Assembly (NCBI RefSeq): GCF_003205195.1
Contig: NZ_QJRY01000001.1
Span: 186,001 to 250,000, forward strand
Reading direction: 5' to 3'
Source of the DNA: Peteryoungia wuzhouensis
GTDB lineage: Bacteria > Pseudomonadota > Alphaproteobacteria > Rhizobiales > Rhizobiaceae
Length of the DNA: 64,000 bases
Shown here: positions 44,041-54,737 of the stretch, piece after piece
How the letters are laid out: every line of letters begins with the position of its first letter
How positions within the stretch are numbered: position 1 is the first letter of the stretch
Notes under the pieces: generated by a model
The model's database searches: none
What the model was told of the DNA's origin: nothing
The model's input: the letters and a program-made list of their open reading frames with translations, nothing else
Made by a program: the position numbers and the translations under genes

Positions 44041-44868
44041 CTAAATGACAACAATCGGCGTGCGTTCCGGCACGCGGTCGAAGAGATCGATGACATCCTG
44101 GTTGAACATGCGCACGCAGCCGGACGACGTGGCCTTGCCGACGGACTGCCAGTCCGGCGTGCCGTGGACGCGGTAGAGCGTGTCCTTGCCGTCCTGGTAA
44201 ATGTAGAGCGCGCGGGCGCCGAGGGGATTGTTGAGACCGGCAACCAGACCGCCGCGTGCTGCGGACACGGTTTTCAGGCCGGGCTGGCGCTCGACCATTT
44301 CGTCGGATGGCGTCCAGTGCGGCCACTTGGCCTTGCGCTGGATGACACCCCTGCCCGACCAGGCAAAGCCATCCCTGCCGAGACCGACACCATAGCGGAT
44401 CGCCTTGCCGCCGGGTTTGACCAGATAGAGGTAATGCGCCTTGGTATCCACCACGATGGTGCCGGGCGCTTCCGCCGTCTCGTAGGAGACCTCGTTGCGC
44501 AGCAAACCTGAATCGACGCGATCCAGCGGGATGGCCGGCAGGGTATGACCGTCATCCGACAAGACCCCATACATGACCTTGTGCAGCGGATTGGAAACGG
44601 GCAGGCCATAGGTCTGATGGAACTGGGTCTGGTAGAGATTGCGCCTCTGCGGCGCCGTCTGGTCGGCCGCCGGCGGCGTGCGGGCGGGATCGTACCAGAC
44701 GGGCGAAACCTCGTCCTGAAAGACGTCGATGTTCATGCGGCTGGTGTCCTGCACCAGGATGCAGCCTGAGAGCGAGGCCGTCAGGGCCGTGCCGAACCCG
44801 AGCGCCAAGGCACGCCCGACAAGAGAAGACTGCGGCCTTGCGGCGAAAGAGCGAGAAAGCTTGGACAT
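44041..44868 (-). CDS. L,D-transpeptidase (YkuD family), second copy
   Basis: 275 residues with an N-terminal hydrophobic segment ending SLSGCILVQDTSRM (probable lipoprotein signal) and the catalytic motif HGTPDWQSVGKATSSGCVRMFNQDV. It is paralogous to the neighbouring gene at 43176-43883, both on the minus strand with a 157-base gap. The tandem pair may act on different substrates or at different growth stages. Confidence 0.92.
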   Translation of the reverse strand: MSKLSRSFAARPQSSLVGRALALGFGTALTASLSGCILVQDTSRMNIDVFQDEVSPVWYDPARTPPAADQTAPQRRNLYQTQFHQTYGLPVSNPLHKVMYGVLSDDGHTLPAIPLDRVDSGLLRNEVSYETAEAPGTIVVDTKAHYLYLVKPGGKAIRYGVGLGRDGFAWSGRGVIQRKAKWPHWTPSDEMVERQPGLKTVSAARGGLVAGLNNPLGARALYIYQDGKDTLYRVHGTPDWQSVGKATSSGCVRMFNQDVIDLFDRVPERTPIVVI

Positions 44869-45157
44869 GCGGCACCGATTCAGACTGACGTCGTTGGCGG
44901 CAACCTGTCAGCTGCGGCTGGCGCGAAGCTTATGCCGGGATGGGGCATGGCGTGCAAAGCCATGTGCGGGGCCATTTCCTCGCCGCGCTGCCTTCGCTCG
45001 TCGCTCGCTCTGCCTTGCGTGCAGATCTGGCGCAGACCAACCGCAGAGTGAACAAAAAAAGTCGAATAACCACAGAAAGCCCTCCCTAACATTTAAGTCT
45101 ATTTAAATTTTAGCCTTAATAATTCTCCCATGCTGACAACCACTGGGGGTGTTTTCC

Positions 45158-47380
45158 ATGCTGAACAACATGAAAATCGGGCAGAAGATCTATCTCGGCT
45201 TCGGCCTCGTGCTGCTCGTGCTGTGCGGGGTTGCTGGTAGCGGTATCTTTGCCAATATCACCAACAAGGCGATGTTCGGCGAATACCGTGCCGCCGCCAA
45301 ACAGACCAATGCTGCGAGCAGCATCCAGGCCAACATGCTCGATGCACGGCTTGCCTTCCGCAAGTATCGCGCCGAGCCGACGGAAGAGCTTCACCAGGAA
45401 GCGCTGGAGCGACTGAAGGCCACCAAGGCTTCCATCGATTCCCTGATAGCGCTCTCAACCAGCGACGCGGAAAAGGCCAAGATCAGCAGCTTCCACGCGA
45501 TGGTCGACACCTATGCAAAGGCCTTCGAAGACGTCGTTGCCCTGCAGAACCAGCGCGACGAGATCGTCAGCGGTACCTTCGAGAAACTGGGACCGGAGAT
45601 GGCCACCGAACTGGGCACCATCGCCAAGACACTGGAAAACAGTGGCGACCTGCAGAGTGCGGCCGTGATCGAAGATGCCAAATATGCTGTCGCGACGATG
45701 CGACTGAGCACCAACAAGTTCCTGCTGAGCAACAACAAGGCTGCGCATGACACCGCGCTGGAATCCGCGACGGCTGCCTATGGCGGCCTCGATCAGGCTC
45801 TGTCGAAGGTGAAATCGGACAAGGACAAGGCTGGCATCGAGGAAGTGATCGACGACTTCAGCACCTACAATACCGCGCTGCAGAAGATCGATGACATCAT
45901 CAACAGCCGCAACGAGATCATCAACAACACGATGAACACCACCGGCAACAGCCTGTCGGATGGCGTCGAACAGCTGAAGGTCGAGCTGAAGAAGGCACAG
46001 GATACGCTGGGTCCGGAAATTCAGGCGACCATGGAAACCGGGGTCATCACCGGCATGACGCTTGGCGGTCTCGGCGTGGTTCTCGCCAGCATCATCGCTT
46101 TCGTCATCGCCCGCGGCATTACCCGGCCGATCGGCGCGATCACCCATGCCATGGGCGCGCTGGCCGACAACAGGCTGGAGACCGAGATCCCCGGTCTCGA
46201 TCACCGAAGCGAAATCGGCCTGATGGCGAAAGCCGTCGACGTGTTCAAGCAGAATGCGCTCAAGATCCGCCAGCTGGCGGCGCAGGAAGCGGCCCTGCAG
46301 GAGAAGAATGCCGACCTGCAGTCGAACATCGCCACCGTGGTCAATGCGGCTGTTGCCGGCGACTTCTCGCACCGGATCACCAAGCGCTACGACAATCCGG
46401 ATCTCGACGCCTTCGCGGCCAATGTGAATACGCTGGTGGAATCGGTCGATACCGGCATTGCCGAGACTGGCCGGGTGATCAACGCCCTGTCGCAGGGTGA
46501 TCTCACCGAAAGCATGGAAGGCCAGTATCAGGGTGTGTTTGCCGAGCTGCAGAGAAATGTGAACGAGACCATGACGACGCTGCGCCGGCTGATGGAAGAG
46601 GTGCGGCAGTCGTCGGATGCGATCAATGGCGGGGCGGACGAAATCCGCGACGCCTCGAACGACCTGTCGAAGCGCACCGAGACCCAGGCCGCTTCGCTGG
46701 AAGAGACCTCCTCGGCGCTCGAGGAGATCACGGTTGCGGTGAAGACCTCGACCGAGCGGGCGCAGGAATCGAGCCGCATGGTGGCCGATGCCCGGCAGTT
46801 CGCCGAGCGTTCCTCGGGCGTGGTGGAAGACGCAACGGCCGCCATGGCCCGGATCGAGCAGGCCTCGAACGAGATCACGCAGATCATCAACGTGATCGAC
46901 GAGATCGCCTTCCAGACCAATCTCCTGGCGCTCAATGCCGGCGTCGAAGCGGCACGCGCCGGGGAAGCCGGCAAGGGCTTTGCGGTTGTCGCGCAGGAAG
47001 TGCGCGAACTCGCCCAGCGCTCTGCAACGGCGGCCAAGGACATCAAGGCACTGATCAACAAGTCGGGCGAAGAAGTGCAGACCGGCGTTCGGCTGGTAAC
47101 CACCACCGGCGACGCACTGCGCGAGATCCAGACACGGGTCATCGGCATTGCCGGCCAGGTCACCTCGATTGCGACGGCTGCCCAGGAGCAGTCGACCGGC
47201 CTGCACGAGATCAGCACGGCGGTGAACCAGATGGACCAGATGACGCAGCAGAACGCGGCAATGGTGGAAGAAGCGGCCGCCAGCACCAACCGTCTGGCCG
47301 ACGAGACGGCGCATCTGAAGGCGCTCATCTCGCGCTTCAAGGTACACAAGGCTGGCATGACGACGCGCCGCGCGGCGTGA
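45158..47380 (+). CDS. Methyl-accepting chemotaxis protein with large helical sensor
   Basis: 740 residues. Membrane helix 1 is near residues 9-30 and helix 2 near 297-318. The 260-residue periplasmic part is all-helical, matching the size and look of HBM (helical bimodular) sensors that bind organic acids. Double HAMP-like and signalling domains follow, with the hairpin tip near residues 581-605. It ends [10 protein letters not shown], with no WxxF pentapeptide. ATG 45158 is preferred over GTG 45149. Ligand unknown. Confidence 0.95.
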   Translation: MLNNMKIGQKIYLGFGLVLLVLCGVAGSGIFANITNKAMFGEYRAAAKQTNAASSIQANMLDARLAFRKYRAEPTEELHQEALERLKATKASIDSLIALSTSDAEKAKISSFHAMVDTYAKAFEDVVALQNQRDEIVSGTFEKLGPEMATELGTIAKTLENSGDLQSAAVIEDAKYAVATMRLSTNKFLLSNNKAAHDTALESATAAYGGLDQALSKVKSDKDKAGIEEVIDDFSTYNTALQKIDDIINSRNEIINNTMNTTGNSLSDGVEQLKVELKKAQDTLGPEIQATMETGVITGMTLGGLGVVLASIIAFVIARGITRPIGAITHAMGALADNRLETEIPGLDHRSEIGLMAKAVDVFKQNALKIRQLAAQEAALQEKNADLQSNIATVVNAAVAGDFSHRITKRYDNPDLDAFAANVNTLVESVDTGIAETGRVINALSQGDLTESMEGQYQGVFAELQRNVNETMTTLRRLMEEVRQSSDAINGGADEIRDASNDLSKRTETQAASLEETSSALEEITVAVKTSTERAQESSRMVADARQFAERSSGVVEDATAAMARIEQASNEITQIINVIDEIAFQTNLLALNAGVEAARAGEAGKGFAVVAQEVRELAQRSATAAKDIKALINKSGEEVQTGVRLVTTTGDALREIQTRVIGIAGQVTSIATAAQEQSTGLHEISTAVNQMDQMTQQNAAMVEEAAASTNRLADETAHLKALISRFKVHKAGMTTRRAA

Positions 47381-47407
47381 CGCCTGATCTTTCCTACCCT
47401 CACTGCG

Positions 47408-47445
47408 CAGAAGGCCCCCGCTTACGATCAAGCGGGGGCCTTCTG
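47408..47445. terminator. Strong bidirectional terminator
   Basis: Perfect 16-bp stem CAGAAGGCCCCCGCTT / AAGCGGGGGCCTTCTG with a six-base loop, between the converging chemoreceptor and MFS genes. Confidence 0.88.
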
Positions 47446-47480
47446 CATTCTGACAAGTGCCGGAGTTTGAGGCCGGACGA

Positions 47481-49076
47481 TCAGGCCTTTTTCTGGCTGG
47501 CGCTGGGAAGGCGGACGTTCGGCAGCAGCAGCGCTGCGATAAGCCCGATGATCATCATGCCCGACGCAGTCAGGAAGAGCGGTACGAAGGCGTCGGAATA
47601 GGCGTTCGCCACGAGGGCGCGGGTGGCGTCCGGTAGCGTGCTCAGGATTTCCGGGGTGAGGTTGCGGAAGTCCTGTCCACCCGCCAGCGGGATCGCGACA
47701 TGCGAGAGGCTTGTGCCGATGATCGCGCCATAGATCGAGATGGCAATCGCCGCGCCACCCATGCGGGTGAGCGTGACGGTGCCGGTGGCCGCGCCGACAT
47801 CGGCGCGGGAGGCGGCGTTCTGGACGCCGATGACGGGCACCTGCTGGCCGATGCCGACGCCAAAGCCCTGGAGCAGCATGACCAGCGCAATCAGCACGAC
47901 GGGCGTTCCGGCATGGACGAACGAGAAGATGCCGAAGCCGATGACGCCCAGCGCCGTCGAGGCAATGCTGAAGGGCTTGTAACGGCCGGACCTGGCGATC
48001 AGGCGGCCTGAGGTCAGCGAACCCACGGCGATGCCGCCGGTTGTGGCGATGAAGAGCAGGCCGGCCATGGAGGGCGAGAGGCCGGTCGTCGTCTGCAGGA
48101 AGAGCGCGACGTAGTTGACCGAGCCGATGCCGATGGCGCCCGAGACGATGGAGATGATCAAGAGCAGGTTGATGGTCGGCTTGGAGAACAGCGAGAGCGG
48201 CACGACAGGTTCGGGCGCGCGGCGCTCGACCAGCACCCAGCCGATGGCGCAGAGCATGCCGAAGGCGACAATGGCGAGGCTTTGCGGCGCAAGCAGCCCG
48301 CCGAACAGCTGGGCACTGTCGGCCCAGAAGACGATGGAGGCCACGGCACCGGCGAGCAGGAGGGCACCGGCATAATCGATCTTCGGTTTGCGATGCGGCT
48401 TGCGATAGGGAAGCAGGAAGGCAAGACCGGTCAAAACGGCCATGCCGATCGGCAGGTTGACCAGGAAGATCGAGCGCCAGCCGAAGAGATCGGACAGCGT
48501 GCCGCCCAGCACGGGACCGAGCGCGCCAGACGCCATCAGCACGAGGCTGGAATAGCTCTGGTAGCGGGCGCGTTCGCGCGGTTCGAAGAGATCGGCATTG
48601 ATCGAGAAGATCGACACCATGATGCCGCCGCCGCCGAGCGCCTGCAGCACGCGGGCAGCAATCAGCGTGTTCATCGAGACGGCGAGGCCACAGACCAGCG
48701 ACCCCAAGGTGAAGATCGAGATGGCGGCCATGATGACGTATTTGCGGCCGAAGAGGTCGCCCAGCTTGCCATAAAGCGGCATGACGGCCGAGGTGGTGAG
48801 CAGATAGGCCGAACCGACCCAGCCGAAGCGTTCGAGATCGCCGAATTCCCCGACGATCGTCGGCAATGCGGTGGAGACGATCTGGTTGTCGAGCGTGGCC
48901 ATGAACATGGCCGACATCAGGAACAGATAGACGAAGAGGCGCAGGCGCGGGTCGGTGACCAGAGGCCCCTCTCCGGCTGTCGGCGGTGCGGCAGATGCCG
49001 TGCCAGGATGCGGTTCCAGTCGGGTGGCCGGGTGAGAACCCGGCTGGATGACTTTGGGGTCGGTGCGGCTGTCCAT
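47481..49076 (-). CDS. DHA2 family MFS multidrug exporter
   Basis: 531 residues with 14 membrane helices. DHA2 patterns such as FMATLDNQIVSTALPTIVGE, GGIMVSIFSINADLFEPRER and a Gly-rich helix are present. These exporters expel toxic compounds. ATG 49076 (MDSRTDPKVIQ) follows AGGAGC. Divergent from a MarR gene, with an A/T-rich palindrome between; the MarR is the likely repressor. Drug not predictable. Confidence 0.9.
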   Translation of the reverse strand: MDSRTDPKVIQPGSHPATRLEPHPGTASAAPPTAGEGPLVTDPRLRLFVYLFLMSAMFMATLDNQIVSTALPTIVGEFGDLERFGWVGSAYLLTTSAVMPLYGKLGDLFGRKYVIMAAISIFTLGSLVCGLAVSMNTLIAARVLQALGGGGIMVSIFSINADLFEPRERARYQSYSSLVLMASGALGPVLGGTLSDLFGWRSIFLVNLPIGMAVLTGLAFLLPYRKPHRKPKIDYAGALLLAGAVASIVFWADSAQLFGGLLAPQSLAIVAFGMLCAIGWVLVERRAPEPVVPLSLFSKPTINLLLIISIVSGAIGIGSVNYVALFLQTTTGLSPSMAGLLFIATTGGIAVGSLTSGRLIARSGRYKPFSIASTALGVIGFGIFSFVHAGTPVVLIALVMLLQGFGVGIGQQVPVIGVQNAASRADVGAATGTVTLTRMGGAAIAISIYGAIIGTSLSHVAIPLAGGQDFRNLTPEILSTLPDATRALVANAYSDAFVPLFLTASGMMIIGLIAALLLPNVRLPSASQKKA

Positions 49077-49115
49077 GGATCGGGGGCTCCTGTAGGGCGC
49101 CAAAATGTGCCGCAA

Positions 49116-49144
49116 GCATTTATATGTCAATAGCATATATTTGC
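49116..49144. promoter_or_regulatory. Operator between the MFS exporter and marR
   Basis: GCATTTATATG and CATATATTTGC arms around a 7-base spacer; 9 of 11 arm positions are complementary. It lies in the divergent region 54 bases from marR and 40 from the exporter gene. Confidence 0.65.
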
Positions 49145-49197
49145 GGAGCGCATGCATTTTGCTTTGTGCGAGAGGATGAAGCTGCTAAAGTGCTGGC

Positions 49198-49740
49198 ATG
49201 CAGAACACAGCTTCCTCTTCGCCCGATCGCCACGCCACCAGCCCGTCCCCGCAGCCGGAGCCATCGAACACGGCCCTTGGCCTTGTCGGCCAGGCGATGA
49301 CACGCATGCGCCTGCTGATCGGACGACGCTTCATCGGTCGCATGGCGTTGAAGCGGATGGGGACGGGGCTGGAGCTTTCCGATATCGACGCGATCGGCGT
49401 GATCAAGCGAATTGGCAGCCATGAAGAGGCGACCGTCGGTGCGATTGCCGAACAGATGCGGATCGACCCGTCACGCGGCAGCCGCATCGTCGCGGATCTC
49501 GTGCGCCAGGGATTGCTGGAACGGGCGGCATCGCAGGAGGACGGCCGGCGCAGTCTGGTCCGGATCACCGAGGCCGGCCGCGGCGTGCTCAATGCGATCG
49601 AGGCGATCAAGCGCGAGACGATCATCGAGGCGACGAGCGGATGGACTGAGGAGGAGATCGAGACATTCGCACGGCTCTATCTGCGGTTCACGCAGGGGCT
49701 TGAGGCGCAGCTCGACACGTTCGAGCAGGATGAGACGTAA
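49198..49740 (+). CDS. MarR family transcriptional regulator
   Basis: 180 residues. HTH: VGAIAEQMRIDPSRGSRIVADLVRQGLL; wing: RAASQEDGRRSLVRITEAGR. The first 60 residues are longer than usual and contain QNTASSSPDRHATSP, likely unstructured; ATG at 49198 is used as no better start is visible. Probably represses the divergent DHA2 exporter. Confidence 0.88.
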   Translation: MQNTASSSPDRHATSPSPQPEPSNTALGLVGQAMTRMRLLIGRRFIGRMALKRMGTGLELSDIDAIGVIKRIGSHEEATVGAIAEQMRIDPSRGSRIVADLVRQGLLERAASQEDGRRSLVRITEAGRGVLNAIEAIKRETIIEATSGWTEEEIETFARLYLRFTQGLEAQLDTFEQDET

Positions 49741-49908
49741 GCGCCGGGGATCGTGCGGGGTCGTGTCACGTGCCCCGCAAAAACGACCCGACCGGCATCT
49801 CCTCCCCCGAGAAAATGCCGGCCGGTCGTCACGAGGCTGGTTTCCACCGCCAATCCCGTTCCGCCAGGACAGGACCAGTCTTTCACCCCGTGCCGAAGAG
49901 ATAACCTT

Positions 49909-50112
49909 TCAGACCGGTTTCGGCCCCTGCAAGGCGTTGTAGATGCGCCGGGCGAGCAGCGCCGCAATCGGGATCGCCACCACCAGTCCTGCCGCGAAGG
50001 CCGCTGCGATCTGCCAGCCCTGACGCATGTCGAGCGTCAGCACCGCGATCACCGCCGCGCCACCGACTGCACTGGCGACCAGAATGTAAAGAACCGCAGC
50101 AAGACGTAGCAT
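49909..50112 (-). CDS. Small membrane protein
   Basis: 67 residues with two hydrophobic helices (LAAVLYILVASAVGGAAVIAVL and WQIAAAFAAGLVVAIPIAAL) and the tail ARRIYNALQGPKPV. Very similar small proteins are common in Rhizobiaceae. Function unknown. RBS is weak (CGGAGGTC upstream). Confidence 0.65.
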   Translation of the reverse strand: MLRLAAVLYILVASAVGGAAVIAVLTLDMRQGWQIAAAFAAGLVVAIPIAALLARRIYNALQGPKPV

Positions 50113-50384
50113 GATCCGACCTCCGAACTGTGTCGGGGCGCTCCGGCGCTGACATCGTCATCCGGGGCCCTTCGAGGATCAGAATAGCCGTCTGTCCGTC
50201 GATTTCCTTGATCTGGCGCAAGTCGGGAGGGTGTGAGGGTTAGACGATAGGCGAAGACGCGGGCGACAAAACACATTCACCGCCGTTAACACTGTTTTAA
50301 GCCTGTCCTTGCCCCACCCGCTCCTCTTCTCCAGTGTCTCCTGCGCATGGGACGGCTCCATCCGCCGCCATGAAGAGGTGAACG

Positions 50385-51755
50385 ATGCCGACACGGCGTG
50401 ACATTCTGACGGGCCTCGGTGCTCTTCTCCTGTCGGGAACGACAGGGGGCCTGAACCGCGCCTCAGCGCAGACGCTCGCCATGGCCGAGCTTCGCGGCGG
50501 ATTCGACGCGGCGGAGGCCGGCATCCTGCCGGGCGCAGAGGACGACCAGAGCCGCAAGCTGCAGGCGCTGCTGGATGCGGCCGCCAAGGCCGGGCAGCCG
50601 GTGTTTCTACCGGCCGGGACCTATGAGGTTGCCAATCTCGAACTGCCTGACGGCACGCGGCTGACCGGCGTTCCGGGGCTGACGCGACTGTCCTATCGCG
50701 GCGACGGGCATCTGATTGCGGCCCAGGACGTCAAGCATGTCAGCCTCTCCGGCATCACCTTCGACGGCGCCAATCGCTGGCTTGCAGACTATACCGAGGG
50801 GCTGCTGTCGTTCCGCAATGTCGGCTCCGTCGTGATCGAGGATTGCGAGGTGGCCGGCAGCCGGAAATACGGTCTGCATCTGGCGCAATGCGGCGGCCAG
50901 ATCGAGGGATGCCGGGTGAGCGGGGCTGCCCTTTCCGCGATCTGGGCAATCGAAGGCCAGGCGTTTGCGATCCGCGACAACACGATTTTCGACTGCGGCA
51001 ATGGCGGCATCCTCGTGCATCGCTGGACCCAGGGCGAGGACGGCACGGTCATTTCCGGGAACCGGGTGGCGCGGATCGGCGCTGCCGAAGGCGGCACCGG
51101 GCAGAACGGCAATGGCATCAACCTGTTTCGCGCCGACAATGTGATCGTTTCCGGCAACCATGTCTCAGACTGCGCCTTTTCGGCGATCCGGGCGAATTCG
51201 GCCTCCAATGTCTCGATCACCGGCAACCAGTGTTTTCGCTCAGGCGAGACCGCCATTTATGCCGAGTTTGCCTTCGAAGGGGCTCTCATCGGCGACAATG
51301 TGATCGACGGGGCGGCAAACGGGATCTGTGTGGTCAATTTCGACCAGGGCGGGCGGCTGTCGACCGTGTCGGGCAATGTCATCCGCCATCTCGTCGACAA
51401 GGGCCCCTACCCCCAGGAGGTCGGCGGTTTCGGCTTCGGTATATCCGTCGAGGCCGATACCGTGGTGTCCGGCAATGTCATCGAGGACGCCGCGACCGCC
51501 GGCATGATGCTCGGCTGGGGCCCCTATCTGCGCAATCTCGTCGTTTCCGGCAACATCATTCGCAAGGCGCGTGTCGGCATGCGGGTGAGCGTGGTGGAGG
51601 GTGCCGGTCAGACGGTGATCTCCGGCAATGTGCTGCAGGAGGTCAAGGACGGCGCGATCCTGGGCTATCGCTGGGCGGAGCGCAGCACAGGCGAGCTGAT
51701 CGACGATGGCGGCGGATTTTCCCATCTGGCAATTTCCGGCAACCGGTCGGCGTGA
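50385..51755 (+). CDS. TAT-exported right-handed beta-helix protein (TIGR03808 family)
   Basis: 456 residues. The N-terminus MPTRRDILTGLGALLLSG is a twin-arginine signal, so the protein is folded before export. The body consists of repeats ending in GN(x)V/I such as VISGNRVARIGAAEGG and IVSGNHVSDCAFSAIRA, forming a parallel right-handed beta-helix. TIGR03808 proteins are TAT-translocated and largely restricted to Rhizobiales; function unknown, possibly polysaccharide-related. Single gene. Confidence 0.9.
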   Translation: MPTRRDILTGLGALLLSGTTGGLNRASAQTLAMAELRGGFDAAEAGILPGAEDDQSRKLQALLDAAAKAGQPVFLPAGTYEVANLELPDGTRLTGVPGLTRLSYRGDGHLIAAQDVKHVSLSGITFDGANRWLADYTEGLLSFRNVGSVVIEDCEVAGSRKYGLHLAQCGGQIEGCRVSGAALSAIWAIEGQAFAIRDNTIFDCGNGGILVHRWTQGEDGTVISGNRVARIGAAEGGTGQNGNGINLFRADNVIVSGNHVSDCAFSAIRANSASNVSITGNQCFRSGETAIYAEFAFEGALIGDNVIDGAANGICVVNFDQGGRLSTVSGNVIRHLVDKGPYPQEVGGFGFGISVEADTVVSGNVIEDAATAGMMLGWGPYLRNLVVSGNIIRKARVGMRVSVVEGAGQTVISGNVLQEVKDGAILGYRWAERSTGELIDDGGGFSHLAISGNRSA

Positions 51756-51963
51756 TCCGCTCGTCAGATCCATAGACCAGCGGAAACGCTGGCGGCCATG
51801 CGCCACCTTGCGCCACGACGGTTCCGGTTGGTGACCTGAAATGGCACGAATTTGCGGAAATTCGTTAAGGCTGCGCGAACCAATATTAGAATTGTGACAT
51901 TTTCGTAAGTGACGATTAAACACTCTGGGCGTTAATGGCGGCAGTGAAACCCATGCGGTCGCC

Positions 51964-53805
51964 ATGCTGTTGCAATTGCAGAACACGATACTCGAGAAGA
52001 TCGCAACCGGGCAGTCGCTTGCGGAGACCATCGACTATCTGTGCCGGGAAGTAGAAGCCCAGGCGCATGACGTCGTGTCATCCGTTCTCCTGTTGGATAG
52101 CGACTTCCGTTTGCGCCATCTGGCTGGGCCTTCCCTGCCTCTGGAGTATACCGAAGCGATCGACGGCATCCAGATCGGCCCCGGTGTCGGTTCCTGCGGA
52201 ACCGCCGCCTTTACCGGGCGACCGGTCATGGTCGACGATATCGAATCCCATCCCTACTGGGAGCCCTACAAGGGACTTGCCTTGCCGCTCGGCCTCAAAG
52301 CCTGCTGGTCGACGCCGATCATCGCGGGGGACAAGGTGCTTGGTACCTTTGCCTTCTACTACCGCACGGCACGCGGGCCATCCGATCGAGAGCAGGATAT
52401 CGTGCGCGCCTGCGTGCATCTGTCGGCCATCGCCATCGAGCGGGACCAGCGCATTGCCGAGCGGCGACGCCTGGCCGAGACCGATGCGCTGACGGGCCTG
52501 CCCAACCGCAGCCGCTTCAACGAGGTTCTGGCGCGGGTCGCGCAACGGCCCCAGGTGTGGAGCCTGCTGCTGATCGACCTCGACAATCTCAAGATGGTCA
52601 ACGACACCTTTGGCCACGCCGCCGGCGACGATCTGATCCGGGTCGCGGGGCACCGGATCGGCGACAGCGCGCCCGACGGCATGGCCTTTCGCCTCGGCGG
52701 CGATGAATTCGCGGTCATCATCCCCTGCATCGATACGCTCAGACCCGCCGATCTTGCGACGACGCTCATTGAGCGCATCAAGGAGCCTGCGGATTGCGAC
52801 GGTCACCTGATCTATCCGGCCGCCACACTGGGCGGCGCCGTCGTCATGGCCGGCGAAGGCCATGATCAGGTGCGACAGAATGCCGACTACGCACTCTACC
52901 ATGCCAAGGAACGGGCGCGCGGCCAGTATGTGCAATATCATTCCGGCCTGGGCACGGCGATCGTCGAGCGCTTCCGCTCCGTGCAGGAGGTGGGGCTGGC
53001 GTTGCGCGAGGACCGGATCGACGCCCACTACCAGCCGGTGGTGGAACTCGCCACGGGCCGCATCATCGGCTTTGAATCGCTCTGCCGCATGACGACGCGG
53101 GACGGCGAGATCATTCCCGCCGCACAGTTTCACGAGGCGATGAAGGATGCCCATGTCGGGCTCGACATCACCGACCGCATGCTGGAACGCATTGCCGCCG
53201 ATTGCGGCCGCTGGCGCTCCATGGGGCTTTCCTTCTCGCGGGTCGGCTTCAATCTGACGGCCGCCGACTTCCATCGGGGCGGACTGACGCGGCGGATCAT
53301 CGACGCCTTCCACCGGCACGGCCTGCCTGCGGGCACCATCGTGGCGGAGGTGACGGAATCCGTCTACCTCACCCAGAAGGGCACCGTCGTTTCCGACGAG
53401 ATCCAGGCCATGCGGGATGTCGGCATCAAGGTTGCCCTCGACGATTTCGGCACCGGATTTGCCTCGCTGACCCATCTTTTGACCATGCCGGTCGATATCA
53501 TCAAGATCGACAAATATTTCGTGCGGCGGCTTTCGGAAGCCGATGCCGGGGCCGTCATCACGCGCGGCCTGCTGGAGATCGCCCGCGGGCTGGGGATCTG
53601 GGTGGTGGCCGAGGGGATTGAAGAACTCAGCCAGGCGGAGCAGCTGCTGGCGCTCGATTGCAAGGCGGGCCAGGGCTATTACTTCGCCCGGCCAATGGAC
53701 CGGACGGCCGTGGAGGCCCTGCTCAGCATCGGCAATACCATTCCGTCCTGGAGCAGCCTGCTGCTCGACGGCGACCAGAAGCTGCCGCGCAGCGCCGCCG
53801 GCTGA
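51964..53805 (+). CDS. GAF-GGDEF-EAL protein (c-di-GMP turnover)
   Basis: 613 residues. A GAF sensor (about 12-163) is followed by a GGDEF domain with intact RLGGDEF (near 244) and an EAL-type domain (EAL as ESL near 370; DDFGTG, KID and QGYYF are present). It could make and/or hydrolyse c-di-GMP in response to a ligand bound by GAF; both domains look active. Preceded by an A/T-rich promoter region with no clear ribosome site (GTCGCC). Confidence 0.92.
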   Translation: MLLQLQNTILEKIATGQSLAETIDYLCREVEAQAHDVVSSVLLLDSDFRLRHLAGPSLPLEYTEAIDGIQIGPGVGSCGTAAFTGRPVMVDDIESHPYWEPYKGLALPLGLKACWSTPIIAGDKVLGTFAFYYRTARGPSDREQDIVRACVHLSAIAIERDQRIAERRRLAETDALTGLPNRSRFNEVLARVAQRPQVWSLLLIDLDNLKMVNDTFGHAAGDDLIRVAGHRIGDSAPDGMAFRLGGDEFAVIIPCIDTLRPADLATTLIERIKEPADCDGHLIYPAATLGGAVVMAGEGHDQVRQNADYALYHAKERARGQYVQYHSGLGTAIVERFRSVQEVGLALREDRIDAHYQPVVELATGRIIGFESLCRMTTRDGEIIPAAQFHEAMKDAHVGLDITDRMLERIAADCGRWRSMGLSFSRVGFNLTAADFHRGGLTRRIIDAFHRHGLPAGTIVAEVTESVYLTQKGTVVSDEIQAMRDVGIKVALDDFGTGFASLTHLLTMPVDIIKIDKYFVRRLSEADAGAVITRGLLEIARGLGIWVVAEGIEELSQAEQLLALDCKAGQGYYFARPMDRTAVEALLSIGNTIPSWSSLLLDGDQKLPRSAAG

Positions 53806-53872
53806 TCGCTATTCGTGCCGACAGGACGCGGGGCCGGCGCGTCATGTCGCGCCGGACCGCTCTTTCCATTCA

Positions 53873-54430
53873 TCACGCGCCGTCGATGCGCCCCGAGGTC
53901 ACCAGGCGGATCAGAGCACGTGCTTCAGGCGGCGGACGCTTCTCCACGCGGCGATAAAGCCGGCAATCGGGCGTGCGCACCAAAAGGCCCATATTGACCA
54001 GTTCCCGCCGGAGCAGCACGTGATCGCCGAAGCCGTTGTGGCGCATGAGCACGGCGTTCACATCCTTCTCGACGACTTCGCTCCCCGTCGGCAGAAAGGA
54101 CCAGATGACCCAGAGCGCCAGTTGCTGCTGATTGTGCTTGCCCGGCCAGCGGGCAAGCACCTCCGTTCCGGCGAAACAGCGGGCGGTCTGCTCGACACGG
54201 CGGAAATCGACGGCCGGTTCGGCTTCGATCGCGTTCGGCTTTGCCAGCCGATCTTCCGCCGCCCGGCTCGCCTTGAAATGCTGGTAGTTGCGAAAGCCGA
54301 CAGCACGGGTCAGCATGTTCAAGAGCTCGACATGACCCGGCAGTTCGGCCCGGGCATCCAGTTCGCGCTTCAGGGTTTTGGCCAGCGCCGACAGATCGGG
54401 CGCAGAAAAGGCATGGGTCGTCCTCGACAT
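53873..54430 (-). CDS. DUF2087 family protein
   Basis: 185 residues starting MSRTTHAFSAPDL after CAGGAGAAA. The C-terminal 80 residues (QLALWVIWSFLPTGSEVVEK, HNGFGDHVLLRRELVNMGLLVR) match DUF2087, usually found with DNA-binding domains. The N-terminal part has LNMLTRAVGFRNYQHFKASR, seen in small RNA-binding or toxin-related proteins. Role unknown; probably a regulator. Confidence 0.75.
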   Translation of the reverse strand: MSRTTHAFSAPDLSALAKTLKRELDARAELPGHVELLNMLTRAVGFRNYQHFKASRAAEDRLAKPNAIEAEPAVDFRRVEQTARCFAGTEVLARWPGKHNQQQLALWVIWSFLPTGSEVVEKDVNAVLMRHNGFGDHVLLRRELVNMGLLVRTPDCRLYRRVEKRPPPEARALIRLVTSGRIDGA

Positions 54431-54737
54431 CTCATTTCTCCTGGGCGTGCCCGGCTGCTCAGCAAGCAACCAACAAGGCCGGTGGTCACCGACTTCCGAC
54501 GGGGCACGGGAAAACGAGCTTTCGTCGACACGAGAAACGGCAGGTTTAGCTCCCCTTTTCGGGGCGGTGACGCCTGGGTGAACTGCGGACCCATGTCGAA
54601 ACGGATAAGGCGGCAAGGGGGACGTGTCAACCGCGTCCTTTCATCAGCGAATTTCATCGGTGGCATCAGCGGGGAAGGCTTTTCCGCGCGGCCTGCACAC
54701 GCTAGCCTCCGGCGCATCGTTCACGGGAGAGACCGGC
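54431..54737. other. Divergent intergenic region
   Basis: 307 bases between the DUF2087 and GST genes. Nothing identified beyond promoter-like T-rich sequence; short open frames are chance. Confidence 0.4.

Noticed and set aside
45455..47431. 658-codon minus-strand frame over the third chemoreceptor
   Set aside because: Same reason: antisense shadow with no family match.
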